Shown: positions 1 to 7,018 of the stretch, piece by piece
Layout: each line of letters opens with the position of its first letter
How positions within the stretch are numbered: position 1 is the first letter of the stretch
Source of the DNA: a virus
IMG/VR virus record: IMGVR_UViG_3300020187_000149
Location: 1 to 29,564 of that record
DNA: 29,564 bases
Strand: one strand, 5' to 3'
Translations under genes and position numbers: made by a program
Notes under the pieces: model-generated
Databases searched by the model: none
What the model was told of the DNA's origin: nothing
The model's input: the letters and a program-made list of their open reading frames with translations, nothing else

Positions 1-4
1 ATAT

Positions 5-208
5 TTAAAATAATTTCACGACATTACATACCACGAGGGTCGCTCCTTTGTCTGGTACCCAGCCTGAACTCTCTGCGTGGAGCAGCTGGATTACTGTTGC
101 CCCTTCCATACCATAACGATCCAAGCGTGCGACGCTAAGGTTGACCGGGGGCGTTGTGAACTCTAAACATAGTTGAAGGTTAGTTCCTGACCTTTGATTA
201 TTGTCCAT
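5..208 (-). CDS. Small hypothetical protein, 67 aa
   Basis: I do not recognise this protein. It is soluble-looking, without signal peptide, membrane segment or repeat. The ATG at 208 has a GGAG 9 nt upstream, and the frame overlaps the stop of the 32-aa gene before it by 11 nt, which suggests translational coupling in a two-gene leftward unit. This unit diverges from the XRE regulator at 465, so an early or lysogeny-related role is possible, but that is inference from position only. It ends 4 nt before the window edge. It could be a chance ORF; the RBS and the coupled arrangement favour a real gene. Confidence 0.5.
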   Translation of the reverse strand: MDNNQRSGTNLQLCLEFTTPPVNLSVARLDRYGMEGATVIQLLHAESSGWVPDKGATLVVCNVVKLF

Positions 209-296
209 GCTTAAATTCTCCGGGCTCGGTTAGCCACCAGACCAACTCCATTGTTTTGGCCAAACCATTGGCCCCTATTTCGTAATTTTTATTCAT
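198..296 (-). CDS. Very small hypothetical protein, 32 aa
   Basis: A 32-codon frame beginning MNKNYEIGANGLAKT and ending EFKHGQ. It is preceded by AGGAG with 8-nt spacing, which is a strong Shine-Dalgarno match and the main evidence. The product carries a short amphipathic/aromatic stretch (MELVWWL). Its stop lies inside the start of the following 67-aa gene. It is the first gene reading leftward from the divergent control region. Function is unknown; a leader peptide for the 67-aa gene is an alternative. Confidence 0.4.
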   Translation of the reverse strand: MNKNYEIGANGLAKTMELVWWLTEPGEFKHGQ

Positions 297-341
297 CCAG
301 TATGCTCCTATATTTACATTTGCGTTGAAGGGTTATGCAAC

Positions 342-423
342 AGTATATAGGTCAACAGACTAGAATGTATAGCAGTTACTTATAGTTGCACGACTATCTA
401 TTTTTAAAGTAGCTGTATATACT
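342..423. promoter_or_regulatory. Divergent control region between XRE gene and leftward small genes
   Basis: AGTATATA at 342-349 and its exact reverse complement TATATACT at 416-423 form an 8-bp inverted repeat. Each arm gives a TATACT hexamer (a -10-like element) reading outward: leftward towards the gene starting at 296 and rightward towards the XRE start at 465. Between them lies an imperfect 14-bp palindrome TAGTTGCACGACTA (383-396, 5 of 7 pairs match), a candidate operator. No good TTGACA -35 sits at the right distance on either side, so promoter strength or activator dependence is uncertain. Confidence 0.4.
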
Positions 424-464
424 CATTAAAGTGATATAAACACCAGTAATTGGAGGTATTTAGT

Positions 465-788
465 ATGAATAAGCAAGGCAAAAGAACTGAGGAGTCGCTG
501 CAATTACGCAAAGAAGGCGGCTTGTTTTTAAAAACATTACGACAGCACCGGGGACTCACACAGCGTGACATAGCTGAGGCTCTAAAATTAAATTACTATA
601 CAATGATTGCACAAATAGAAAGCGGAGCAGCGCGTATCCCTCCAGATCATTTTGTGGGCTATGCGAAAGTGCTTCGAGTGGACCCCCCGCTATTCATCAA
701 AAAACTGATGGCATATTATGACCCGGTTACATACTCAGGATTATTTGGCAGCGTATACATATCGATGACCGATTTGCTGGACGTCTGA
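465..788 (+). CDS. XRE/Cro-CI type HTH transcriptional regulator, 107 aa
   Basis: This is the only convincing plus-strand gene. Residues about 20-75 form an HTH_3 (Cro/C1) domain: LRQHRGLTQRDIAEAL supplies the first two helices and YYTMIAQIESGAARIP the recognition helix and following turn. The C-terminal 30 residues are not a recognisable oligomerisation or peptidase domain, so it is a short Cro-like or antitoxin-like regulator rather than a full CI repressor. I chose the ATG at 465, with GGAGG 8 nt upstream, rather than the in-frame TTG at 450 that overlaps this SD. It faces the late-gene terminator and diverges from two small genes, so it probably controls the 297-464 region. Which life-cycle step it governs is unknown; no integrase is visible. 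Confidence 0.85.
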   Translation: MNKQGKRTEESLQLRKEGGLFLKTLRQHRGLTQRDIAEALKLNYYTMIAQIESGAARIPPDHFVGYAKVLRVDPPLFIKKLMAYYDPVTYSGLFGSVYISMTDLLDV

Positions 789-792
789 TTGC

Positions 793-817
793 AAAAAAAA
801 ACCCTCTTGCGAGGGTT
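793..817 (-). terminator. Rho-independent terminator of the late (minus-strand) operon
   Basis: A perfect 7-bp stem AACCCTC/GAGGGTT with a 4-nt loop is followed in the minus-strand transcript by nine U residues (A-tract 793-801 on plus). It lies just past the last lysis gene (stop at 823) and just after the convergent XRE stop (788). Read rightward the hairpin has no U-tract, so it should act mainly on leftward transcription. Confidence 0.9.
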
Positions 818-822
818 AAATC

Positions 823-1050
823 TTAAAATAATATTCTTATAAATGAGGCCAGAGAGCCCCCGTGCGTGTAGCCTGCTGTTGCTATCTGCAGCGCGATGAT
901 CAGTTTCAGCAGCTTCTCATGAGCTTTTTGACGTGATGCGATCGCAGCGGCTGCGTCACGGAGTTGGTAGTGGGCCTCAAGTTTATTCCGTAATTGGTAA
1001 GCGTTTTGCTTCTCAATTTTCTCCACCAGCGAGGTGTAGTGATCACTCAT
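823..1050 (-). CDS. Small putative membrane protein of the lysis cassette, 75 aa
   Basis: The N-terminal two thirds are charged and likely helical or coiled coil (SLVEKIEKQNAYQLRNKLEA). A hydrophobic stretch at about residues 47-72 (KLLKLIIALQIATAGYT and onward) could be a C-terminal membrane anchor. It is the last gene of the leftward operon, 19 nt after the holin stop, so a lysis-related role (antiholin, second holin or spanin-like) is plausible by position only. The topology is opposite to an Rz spanin, whose anchor is N-terminal, and there is no lipobox. The upstream SD is weak. Confidence 0.5.
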   Translation of the reverse strand: MSDHYTSLVEKIEKQNAYQLRNKLEAHYQLRDAAAAIASRQKAHEKLLKLIIALQIATAGYTHGGSLASFIRILF

Positions 1051-1069
1051 ATTTCAACCACTTAAAAGG

Positions 1070-1438
1070 TTAAGGTTTGGAGCCCAGAGCCTTGACGGAT
1101 CGGAGCCCGAATGTTGCTGCAACACATCCCATGAAGCAAAATTGATACCACTCAGGCAGCGTGCTCATGACCTCAAAGGCTCCGGTCACCTGATTGATCA
1201 TTTCCGGATTGCCCCATACTGCAGCATAGAAAATAACTATCAGCGGCGTCGTCAAAACGATGACGAGGAACTCATCCTTCAGAGAGGTCGCCATATCCGT
1301 TGCACTGGCGACATCAGCTGCGCGCTCACCTGCTATAATTGCCAGATCTTTGGTCAACTTCGCGTTGCTTTTCGCCTTACGATTTGACAGCCAATCAGAT
1401 CCAAGGGACGTGACGGCTTTCAGTACAATTTTCCACAT
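1070..1438 (-). CDS. Putative holin of the GTA/3TM type, 122 aa
   Basis: It resembles the 'holin of 3TMs, for gene-transfer release' family: an Ala-rich amphipathic N-terminal half, a KDEFLVIVLTTPLIVIFYAA segment (first clear membrane helix, residues about 54-73), a linker, then LPEWYQFCFMGCVAATFGLR (second clear helix, about 93-112). The conserved-looking arrangement 'DE + hydrophobic helix' and 'PxWY + hydrophobic helix' is what I recognise. A holin would form inner-membrane lesions that release the lysozyme encoded directly upstream. The start at 1438 has AGGA 7 nt upstream. Only two membrane segments are obvious by eye, so the third is uncertain. Confidence 0.7.
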   Translation of the reverse strand: MWKIVLKAVTSLGSDWLSNRKAKSNAKLTKDLAIIAGERAADVASATDMATSLKDEFLVIVLTTPLIVIFYAAVWGNPEMINQVTGAFEVMSTLPEWYQFCFMGCVAATFGLRSVKALGSKP

Positions 1439-1449
1439 AATGTGATCCT

Positions 1450-1866
1450 TTATATTTTATCATTGTGCATAACGCCTGACAGAGTTAGGGCTCTTTGGCC
1501 AACTTGAATGGACCATTTTGAGTCCATCATCTCGAGCGCCGCGAGTTCATAATTACGGTCTTCGAGAGCTGCGTGCATTCTCTTAAACCCAGCAAGCCGG
1601 GTTGGGCCCATATTCACCATCATGTCGATCAGCACAGCCTTGCGCTCACCGCTCAGGTTCCAATAATAGGGGTAGCCATGCAGAAGCTCCTCGGCGTCAG
1701 CGATGTCATTGCTGAGCAAATACGTAGCCTCTGGTTGTGAAATACCTCTCGATTCTAGGTTGCGGCCATAGCCTATGGTCTGGATTCCCAGACTGTCGGC
1801 ATAGGGGAATTGTCGGAACCCCTCATGCTCTTGTAGTAGCTCGAGAGCTTGATTTTTATATTGCAT
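1450..1866 (-). CDS. Endolysin, T4-type lysozyme (glycoside hydrolase family 24), 138 aa
   Basis: A muramidase cleaving the peptidoglycan glycan chain. The T4 catalytic triad is present with T4 spacing: Glu15 in QEHEGFR, Asp24 in YADSLG and Thr30 in IQTIGYG correspond to T4 E11, D20 and T26. The C-terminal half has the usual VLIDMMVNMGPTRLAGFKRM helix. Length is slightly short for the family (T4 lysozyme has 164 residues). There is no signal peptide or signal-anchor, so export should depend on the holin encoded 12 nt downstream. The start at 1866 follows AAAGGA. The stop of the 115-aa gene upstream lies 2 nt away, which indicates one cotranscribed unit. Confidence 0.93.
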   Translation of the reverse strand: MQYKNQALELLQEHEGFRQFPYADSLGIQTIGYGRNLESRGISQPEATYLLSNDIADAEELLHGYPYYWNLSGERKAVLIDMMVNMGPTRLAGFKRMHAALEDRNYELAALEMMDSKWSIQVGQRALTLSGVMHNDKI

Positions 1867-1867
1867 A

Positions 1868-2215
1868 CTAATCCTTTGGGAATTCCGTTTTCACAGCGAG
1901 CAGCGCTTGATACAAGCCACCGTCGGTGTTGAGAGTCCCGGTTGATATGTCGTGAAAAAGGAGGTCGAGCTGGTCCCCGATGGCGGGGTATGCCCGGACT
2001 CGCTGCTGTTGATATGTTGGCTCAGGTAGGGTTCCTACTGAAACCCGGACAACAGCACCCAGCTCCTCGATGTAGCGATCGCCAGCAATATCGGTTGGTC
2101 CTATCGCAGGATTTTCACCGATATAAGGCAACCAGCCAGACTCCCCAGCCATTCCTGCCTGGGGGCCTAGTGTCACCTGTTCGGCGTCGTGGTCGTACTT
2201 TACAAATAAATCCAT
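1868..2215 (-). CDS. Tail-tip associated small protein, 115 aa, with YPxIGDQLDLL motif
   Basis: The C-terminal part contains RAYPAIGDQLDLLFHDI followed by a short helix and VKTEFPKD. This 'YPxIGDQLDAL' signature recurs in small phage proteins encoded next to tail fibre or tip genes; its exact role is unknown to me, possibly fibre assembly or a tip accessory. The N-terminal 65 residues are unremarkable. I chose the ATG at 2215 because GAGG from the end of the J-like gene lies 5 nt upstream; a longer frame to 2272 would overlap the J-like gene. It sits between the tip protein and the endolysin. Confidence 0.65.
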   Translation of the reverse strand: MDLFVKYDHDAEQVTLGPQAGMAGESGWLPYIGENPAIGPTDIAGDRYIEELGAVVRVSVGTLPEPTYQQQRVRAYPAIGDQLDLLFHDISTGTLNTDGGLYQALLAVKTEFPKD

Positions 2216-2217
2216 AA

Positions 2218-5200
2218 TTACCTCAATGACATCATGATGCCGGACACGTTGTAGATCCGATCGTAGGACCAATCTTTACTAGGTTGCGAGTACGGCATTC
2301 CTCCGTTGCTAACTTGATTAAACAGCCTGACCCTGATCTGACAGTCCACGGAGTGTTGTGTGGAGTCATTCAGTGCCCCATTGAGGGCAAACTGGTAAGG
2401 GTCATAATCTGACTTCGATCGGAAAAAGAACTCGTTTACTAGCGTATAGCTCGTCGGAGGTGGGGGTATTGCAAGAGAGCGATTTACTAAGGCCAATATT
2501 GGACCAACGCCCGAGACCGGGTCCTGTTGGTAGGTAATGGTAGTTTTATTTGTCGCCGAATTATAAAAGGAGTACCACACACTTCCAAGGATTCTGGTGG
2601 AGCTGTAATATTGGTCCATCAGCTGCGTTCCGGCTGCAATATAAACTTGCCCGGAGACTGTCACCGAACCTGTGCCCCCCATATATGGACTACTGAACAG
2701 CTGCGGGCTGCTAATTGCTCCATACGATACATTTCCCGATGATGGAGCATTAACCCGCATCCACAGCTCGAGCTTATAGACATCATCGTTCTCGAACACC
2801 CCCCAGCCTGTTGCCGAGATATACGGCTTTCGCAGTATGTCTGCGCTTCCAGACGCCGGGATTGTGCCTTCAAAAATCGTGAAGCTGCTGGCGCCGGTAA
2901 GGTACGGAATATTCTGAGTCGTTTGCTTTTTAAAAGGCATCAGCGTGTTGATATCGCCGCTCAGGTTACTCACAAAAAGGTTGTCAGCATTCACCAAGTT
3001 AAAATCCAGAGTACCGCCTGAGATCCTTCCAGCTGAAATTGATCCAGTCGTTATTCGCGAACCATTAATTGTCGTTGTATCAGTTTGAATGGCTGCAGTA
3101 ACTTGGGCGGCTGTTTGCAGATTGGAAATGTCTGGGATGTCGCTGTCCAAAGCAAAACCGCTGTCGTTGTTTAGGTCCGAAATGTTTTTACCTGACAAAC
3201 TGATCCGAGCGGCGTTGATGGTCCCAGTGGTAATACGAGCACCATCAATGACAGTCGTGTCGGCTTCGATTGCTGCAGTGACTTGCGCAGCTGTTTGCAG
3301 TCCAGTGGTTAGGCCATCAGCGTATGTTTGTGCTGCTACTTGTGCGGCAGTGACATCAGCAGACGATGCGAGCCCAGAAATATCAGGAATATCAGCCGGG
3401 ACAGCAAACGCATCGTTGTTGAGCTCTGAGGCATCCAGTCCTGATATGCTAATACGACCAGCGGCGATGGTGCCAGTGGTAATCCTTGCCCCATCGATGA
3501 CAGTCGTGTCGGCTTCAATTGCTGCAGTGACTTGCGCGGCTGTTTGTAGGTTTGTCGTGAGACCATCGGCATATAATTCAGCAGCCTCTTGCAGTGCTGC
3601 GCCCTGAGCCGTTGTGACATAGCCTTCAAGATCGCCGTTTGCCACATAGTCCGACAGGTCAATTGCATCAACTGCATCAGACACCTCGGTCCCAGTAGCG
3701 TACAGGCTGTCGTTATTCAGCTCTGAGATGTTGATCCCTGAGATTGAAACCCGTGCAGCATCAATGGTCCCGGTGGTAATCCGTGCCCCATCAATGACAG
3801 TCTCATCAGCTTCAATTGCTGCGGTGACTTGAGCAGCGGTCTGTAGGTTTGTTGTTAGACCGGCTGCATAGGTTTCGGCGGCTGACTGAAGCGCCGCTCC
3901 CTCAGCTGTCGTGATGTAGTCTGATAGATCCGGAAGATCATCGGCTTCGAGATACGAGGAAAAGTCGAGCGCGGCGACAGCTGCAGCTGCAGCTGCGGCA
4001 TCGGTAAGAGCTTGTGCTGCTTCAAGCGCTGCTGCGTCCGCTGCGGCCTTTGCGGCTACAGCTGCTGCGTCAAGATTAGTCCCAGCTGTTAGCGTGCCAA
4101 TATTCACTACAACTACGGCTGAGAACTTACCCACTGTATTCCGATACCGCGCAGCAATGTTATACAGCTGCACGTCTTGTAGCCCGGTGATGGTATGGCT
4201 TTCTGTATCAGCTGGTAGGATGGCCCATGTGTAGACGCTCTCAGCATTTAGCTTGTAACCAACCTCAATACATTCAACAGCGGAGGTGCCTGTCGGCAGC
4301 TCATCCCATGTCACTGTGACATCGGTGTGTGCTGTACCGTCATCATTGAGTCGTGTAGCTGTTGTTGCAGCAACATTTACCATCGCAGCGGGTTGATCAA
4401 ATAGGCTTGGTGTCATATTGAGCGCAACAGCCTCCGCGTCCTCGTCGCCGACGCTCCACGGATAGATGGTCGCGTCGTAGATCTGGGCCTTTACAGTGAC
4501 AGTAAGGTCCGCATTCATTGAGGTCTCGCGGACCCGATAGAGCTTGTTAACAATATCCAGCGCGTCATTTGAGACTGTTATTACATCACCACAATCCAGC
4601 GCCATTGCCTGCGGTTGTGTTTTAAAGGTAATGTATTCCTGACTCCGTGATTCCCTCACTGCAAATTCAGCCATATCTCGTGCTTGATAAAAATCAGTGA
4701 CACCGATCAACTCAAATTCACTGTGCAGGTCGTCACCATTATCAGCAGTAACATAGGCCTGATGAAGCAAGCTGTCTGCAGGTGGCCAGCTCACTGTGTC
4801 ATCCTGATAGCCTTTGTTCTCATTTGGGAATTTTATTGTCGCCCGGTTCAACCGTTTAGATCTATCTGCCCAACCAAGATTGACGCCACCGAGGATGTTG
4901 TCATTGTCAAAAGACATGACAGACACGCCCTCCTCTTCCATCATCAACCGATATTTACCATTGATAAAAGGAAGCGATCCTTTCATTGTTTTCAATATTT
5001 CTTGGCAGTTGTCGATTGTAGAATTGTCAGACTCAAGGACAATATTTGTGGTGTAGCGCTTGCGCGAGGTTGCAGGCTGTCCATTTCTGAATCCGGGGAA
5101 AAACCCACCTGCCGGGACAGTTATTGTTATCCCCAGTAAATTGTTGTAAAAAGTAGTCGCTGCAGCAGCAGTCGGCTCGTCTGGTAAGTCAACCATAGTG

Positions 5201-5949
5201 TCGCAGGAGTTGGCTGCAGTAATGAAACTGGGTATATCAACATCGTTTACTGAAAGCGCTCGACCATAATCTGCCAGTAAGTAGTCCAGCAGACACAGCG
5301 CCGGGTTATCTGACCATGCTTTAACTGTTGGGCTGTTGAGGTGCGTGCGAGGGTCCCACACCTTGAGTCCCTGAATCTCAGCAGTAATGTTGGGCTCACC
5401 TTGAAACTCTGGGTCATCAGGCTTGTAATAAAACCGACACCATGACCACGCAAGGTCCTGCGCTTTCATGCTTGAAGTGATAGCCCCATGATTCGACCGA
5501 AGCCCCGAGAACATCGTTTGATTTGGGTTCCCGTGCTTTGTAAGAATTCTCGCCCATGCCTTACTACCATTTGAAAACCGAGCGTGCCCTGTTTTGTCCT
5601 TGTCGATTTTATAGTTGCCAATTGAGTGCACCGGGCCCTGACACCACACATCCAATCTGTGCAAATAGTCACTGTGATTTTTGGTGTTTGCGGTGCTCTC
5701 TCTTGGCGATATGTAGGCGCTGTCCCAGCCGCTAGTTTGTGGCATTGCGTATCTGGACACGGCTTTCCAAGCATTGTCTGTCGAAATTCGCCTCTTTCCG
5801 TAAATCATTTTGATCGGGTTAGAGCCACCACTTTTGCTGAGCATCATGCCAGCTTGTTTGTCCTTCATCTTTTGCTGCATGTTTTTCATCAGCTGCGCTG
5901 CGCCGACGACGACAGCTACTACTGCCGCAATAACCCATCCAATTATCAT
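2218..5949 (-). CDS. J-like tail tip / host-specificity protein, 1243 aa
   Basis: Central tip protein expected to close the tail tube and carry host recognition, by analogy to lambda J. Order: N-terminal hydrophobic helix (residues 2-20); GGSNPIKMIYGKRRISTD, the 'pIxYGxRR' segment common in J-type proteins; hub region to about residue 500; a fibronectin type III domain near 520-613 (VTVTWDELPTG ... YNIAARY); an Ala-rich helix near 625-663; four copies of a 55-65 residue stalk repeat (about 676-966) with core LQTAAQVTAAIEAD.TVIDGARITTGTI; and a Ser/Gly-rich C-terminal domain (about 966-1243), the best receptor-binding candidate. The start at 5949 has AAGGA 7 nt upstream. It follows the 180-aa tip gene by 10 nt. 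No separate lambda K or I homologues are seen. Confidence 0.85.
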   Translation of the reverse strand: MIIGWVIAAVVAVVVGAAQLMKNMQQKMKDKQAGMMLSKSGGSNPIKMIYGKRRISTDNAWKAVSRYAMPQTSGWDSAYISPRESTANTKNHSDYLHRLDVWCQGPVHSIGNYKIDKDKTGHARFSNGSKAWARILTKHGNPNQTMFSGLRSNHGAITSSMKAQDLAWSWCRFYYKPDDPEFQGEPNITAEIQGLKVWDPRTHLNSPTVKAWSDNPALCLLDYLLADYGRALSVNDVDIPSFITAANSCDTMVDLPDEPTAAAATTFYNNLLGITITVPAGGFFPGFRNGQPATSRKRYTTNIVLESDNSTIDNCQEILKTMKGSLPFINGKYRLMMEEEGVSVMSFDNDNILGGVNLGWADRSKRLNRATIKFPNENKGYQDDTVSWPPADSLLHQAYVTADNGDDLHSEFELIGVTDFYQARDMAEFAVRESRSQEYITFKTQPQAMALDCGDVITVSNDALDIVNKLYRVRETSMNADLTVTVKAQIYDATIYPWSVGDEDAEAVALNMTPSLFDQPAAMVNVAATTATRLNDDGTAHTDVTVTWDELPTGTSAVECIEVGYKLNAESVYTWAILPADTESHTITGLQDVQLYNIAARYRNTVGKFSAVVVVNIGTLTAGTNLDAAAVAAKAAADAAALEAAQALTDAAAAAAAVAALDFSSYLEADDLPDLSDYITTAEGAALQSAAETYAAGLTTNLQTAAQVTAAIEADETVIDGARITTGTIDAARVSISGINISELNNDSLYATGTEVSDAVDAIDLSDYVANGDLEGYVTTAQGAALQEAAELYADGLTTNLQTAAQVTAAIEADTTVIDGARITTGTIAAGRISISGLDASELNNDAFAVPADIPDISGLASSADVTAAQVAAQTYADGLTTGLQTAAQVTAAIEADTTVIDGARITTGTINAARISLSGKNISDLNNDSGFALDSDIPDISNLQTAAQVTAAIQTDTTTINGSRITTGSISAGRISGGTLDFNLVNADNLFVSNLSGDINTLMPFKKQTTQNIPYLTGASSFTIFEGTIPASGSADILRKPYISATGWGVFENDDVYKLELWMRVNAPSSGNVSYGAISSPQLFSSPYMGGTGSVTVSGQVYIAAGTQLMDQYYSSTRILGSVWYSFYNSATNKTTITYQQDPVSGVGPILALVNRSLAIPPPPTSYTLVNEFFFRSKSDYDPYQFALNGALNDSTQHSVDCQIRVRLFNQVSNGGMPYSQPSKDWSYDRIYNVSGIMMSLR
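3060..3935 (-). repeat. Four-fold imperfect repeat inside the J-like gene
   Basis: The segment encoding LQTAAQVTAAIEAD.TVIDGARITTGTI recurs four times, near 3775-3855, 3480-3560, 3225-3305 and 3040-3115. The first three copies are close at DNA level and share surrounding sequence for YADGLTTNLQ and SELNNDS. The last copy is more divergent (IQTDTTTINGSRITTGSI). This is a stalk-like array that can change length by recombination. Confidence 0.8.
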
Positions 5950-5959
5950 TGTTTAGTCC

Positions 5960-6502
5960 TTACCGTTTGCCCCAGCCGATGTTGCTCATTTCGTCGTGGG
6001 CATATTTAAAAAAGTCGTCCCCCGGGTGGAGGTCCTGCTGTAATTTGTTTGAGCTGTACCTCCCGGACATTTGGTTGAAACTGGCCCAGTGGCTTGTCAG
6101 CTTTACAGTGAGATTTGAATTTGAACCGTTTTCTCGAACACTAAAGCTATCGAGACTGCCCTTGTATAGGATAATAGGATCACCTTGAATCACATCGTCA
6201 ATCAGTAACACCAACTTGATTACAGCGGGCAGCCCCCGGTAGCTTCCAGCAGCGTAGGCCTTCGCCAGTGTGTTTGTGACGTTACTGAGCTCGAGCGTGT
6301 AGGTCGCAAGATTTAGCTCTTGGGTCTGGTCGATGTTTGCGAATTTCACCAGCAGACCATTTGTGAGATATGTGTCACCGCCGACGGTCAGGTCATAGCC
6401 GTGGTTGGTGTAGTGCTGACCGACTGGCAGGTCCACCAGAAATGCGTATTCAAAATGGTCGGCATTGAGCGCGTTGAGAAACGCTGTCGAGAATGTCTGC
6501 AT
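5960..6502 (-). CDS. Baseplate/tail-tip hub protein, DUF2163-like, 180 aa
   Basis: A beta-rich protein with a pattern I associate with DUF2163-type or lambda L-like tip proteins: an N-terminal YAFLVDLP strand, YLTNGLLVKFANI, then NVTNTLAKAY and ILYKGSLDSF, and a C-terminal HPGDDFFKYAHD motif much like the 'FPGD.gFeyv' ending of this group. It would sit between the distal tail ring and the J-like protein. The start at 6502 has GGAG 8 nt upstream and shares one base with the preceding stop. No cysteine cluster is present, so a lambda L-type Fe-S site is not supported. Confidence 0.65.
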   Translation of the reverse strand: MQTFSTAFLNALNADHFEYAFLVDLPVGQHYTNHGYDLTVGGDTYLTNGLLVKFANIDQTQELNLATYTLELSNVTNTLAKAYAAGSYRGLPAVIKLVLLIDDVIQGDPIILYKGSLDSFSVRENGSNSNLTVKLTSHWASFNQMSGRYSSNKLQQDLHPGDDFFKYAHDEMSNIGWGKR

Positions 6503-6972
6503 CAGAGTCGCTCCATCACATCGATTTCAAATCGGACCAGACCGTCCCGGCCATATTCGATCGACTGGATGTCGCTTTTTAAACTCACCCGCATGTATAC
6601 CGGGTCAATCTCGGGTGTGCCACCTGCCACCAGCTTTGGTGGATAGTCACCGCCATCACTTGCGCACATGTAGACTTTGGTGTGTGTGTCGTAGGTGTAA
6701 TATTCACCGACACCCCCGGCAGCCGTTCCGAATACTGGGATCTTGATATAAAACAACCCGGACCTCCCGGCTTGCTCCATTAAAAATGTGTGGATCGGCG
6801 AAAACTGCGTCCGGGTCATCGGTGGATAAACCAAAGTCGCCTCGAATCTCTGGCCTCCGATTTTGCGTGTTAGGATCTTTCCCGACAGCGACTCCGAGCT
6901 GAGAGTTTTCACTTTGGATGTGATTTTGAAGGAGACCGGGTCGGGATAGATTGGGAGTAATGGTGCAGGCAT
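6502..6972 (-). CDS. Distal tail / minor tail protein, 156 aa
   Basis: Located directly after the tape measure gene, where lambda has gpM and Gram-positive siphophages have Dit. The sequence has a typical 'PP-T+xQFxPI..F...Q.G' stretch (YPPMTRTQFSPIHTFLMEQA) preceded by TRKIGGQRFEATLVY, a pairing common in minor tail proteins of this position. The C-terminus is beta-rich and ends FEIDVMERL. The start at 6972 has AAGGAG 8 nt upstream. The family is not certain; a Dit-like ring linking tube to tip is the inferred role. Confidence 0.6.
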   Translation of the reverse strand: MPAPLLPIYPDPVSFKITSKVKTLSSESLSGKILTRKIGGQRFEATLVYPPMTRTQFSPIHTFLMEQAGRSGLFYIKIPVFGTAAGGVGEYYTYDTHTKVYMCASDGGDYPPKLVAGGTPEIDPVYMRVSLKSDIQSIEYGRDGLVRFEIDVMERL

Positions 6973-6995
6973 TGTGTGCTCCTTGTTTAGGGTAT

Positions 6996-7013
6996 AGGGC
7001 CCCGAAGGGCCCC
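6996..7013 (-). other. UUCG-capped RNA hairpin after tape measure gene
   Basis: The minus-strand transcript contains GGGGCCC-UUCG-GGGCCCU, a 7-bp stem (one G-U) with an extra-stable UUCG tetraloop. It lies 5 nt past the tape-measure stop and before the SD of the 156-aa gene. No U-tract follows, so it does not look like a terminator. An mRNA-stabilising or processing element is more likely. Confidence 0.7.
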
Positions 7014-7018
7014 TCGTA

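Noticed and set aside
6996-7013. Hairpin after tape measure considered as terminator
   Set aside because: No U-tract follows on either strand, so it is listed as an RNA structural element.
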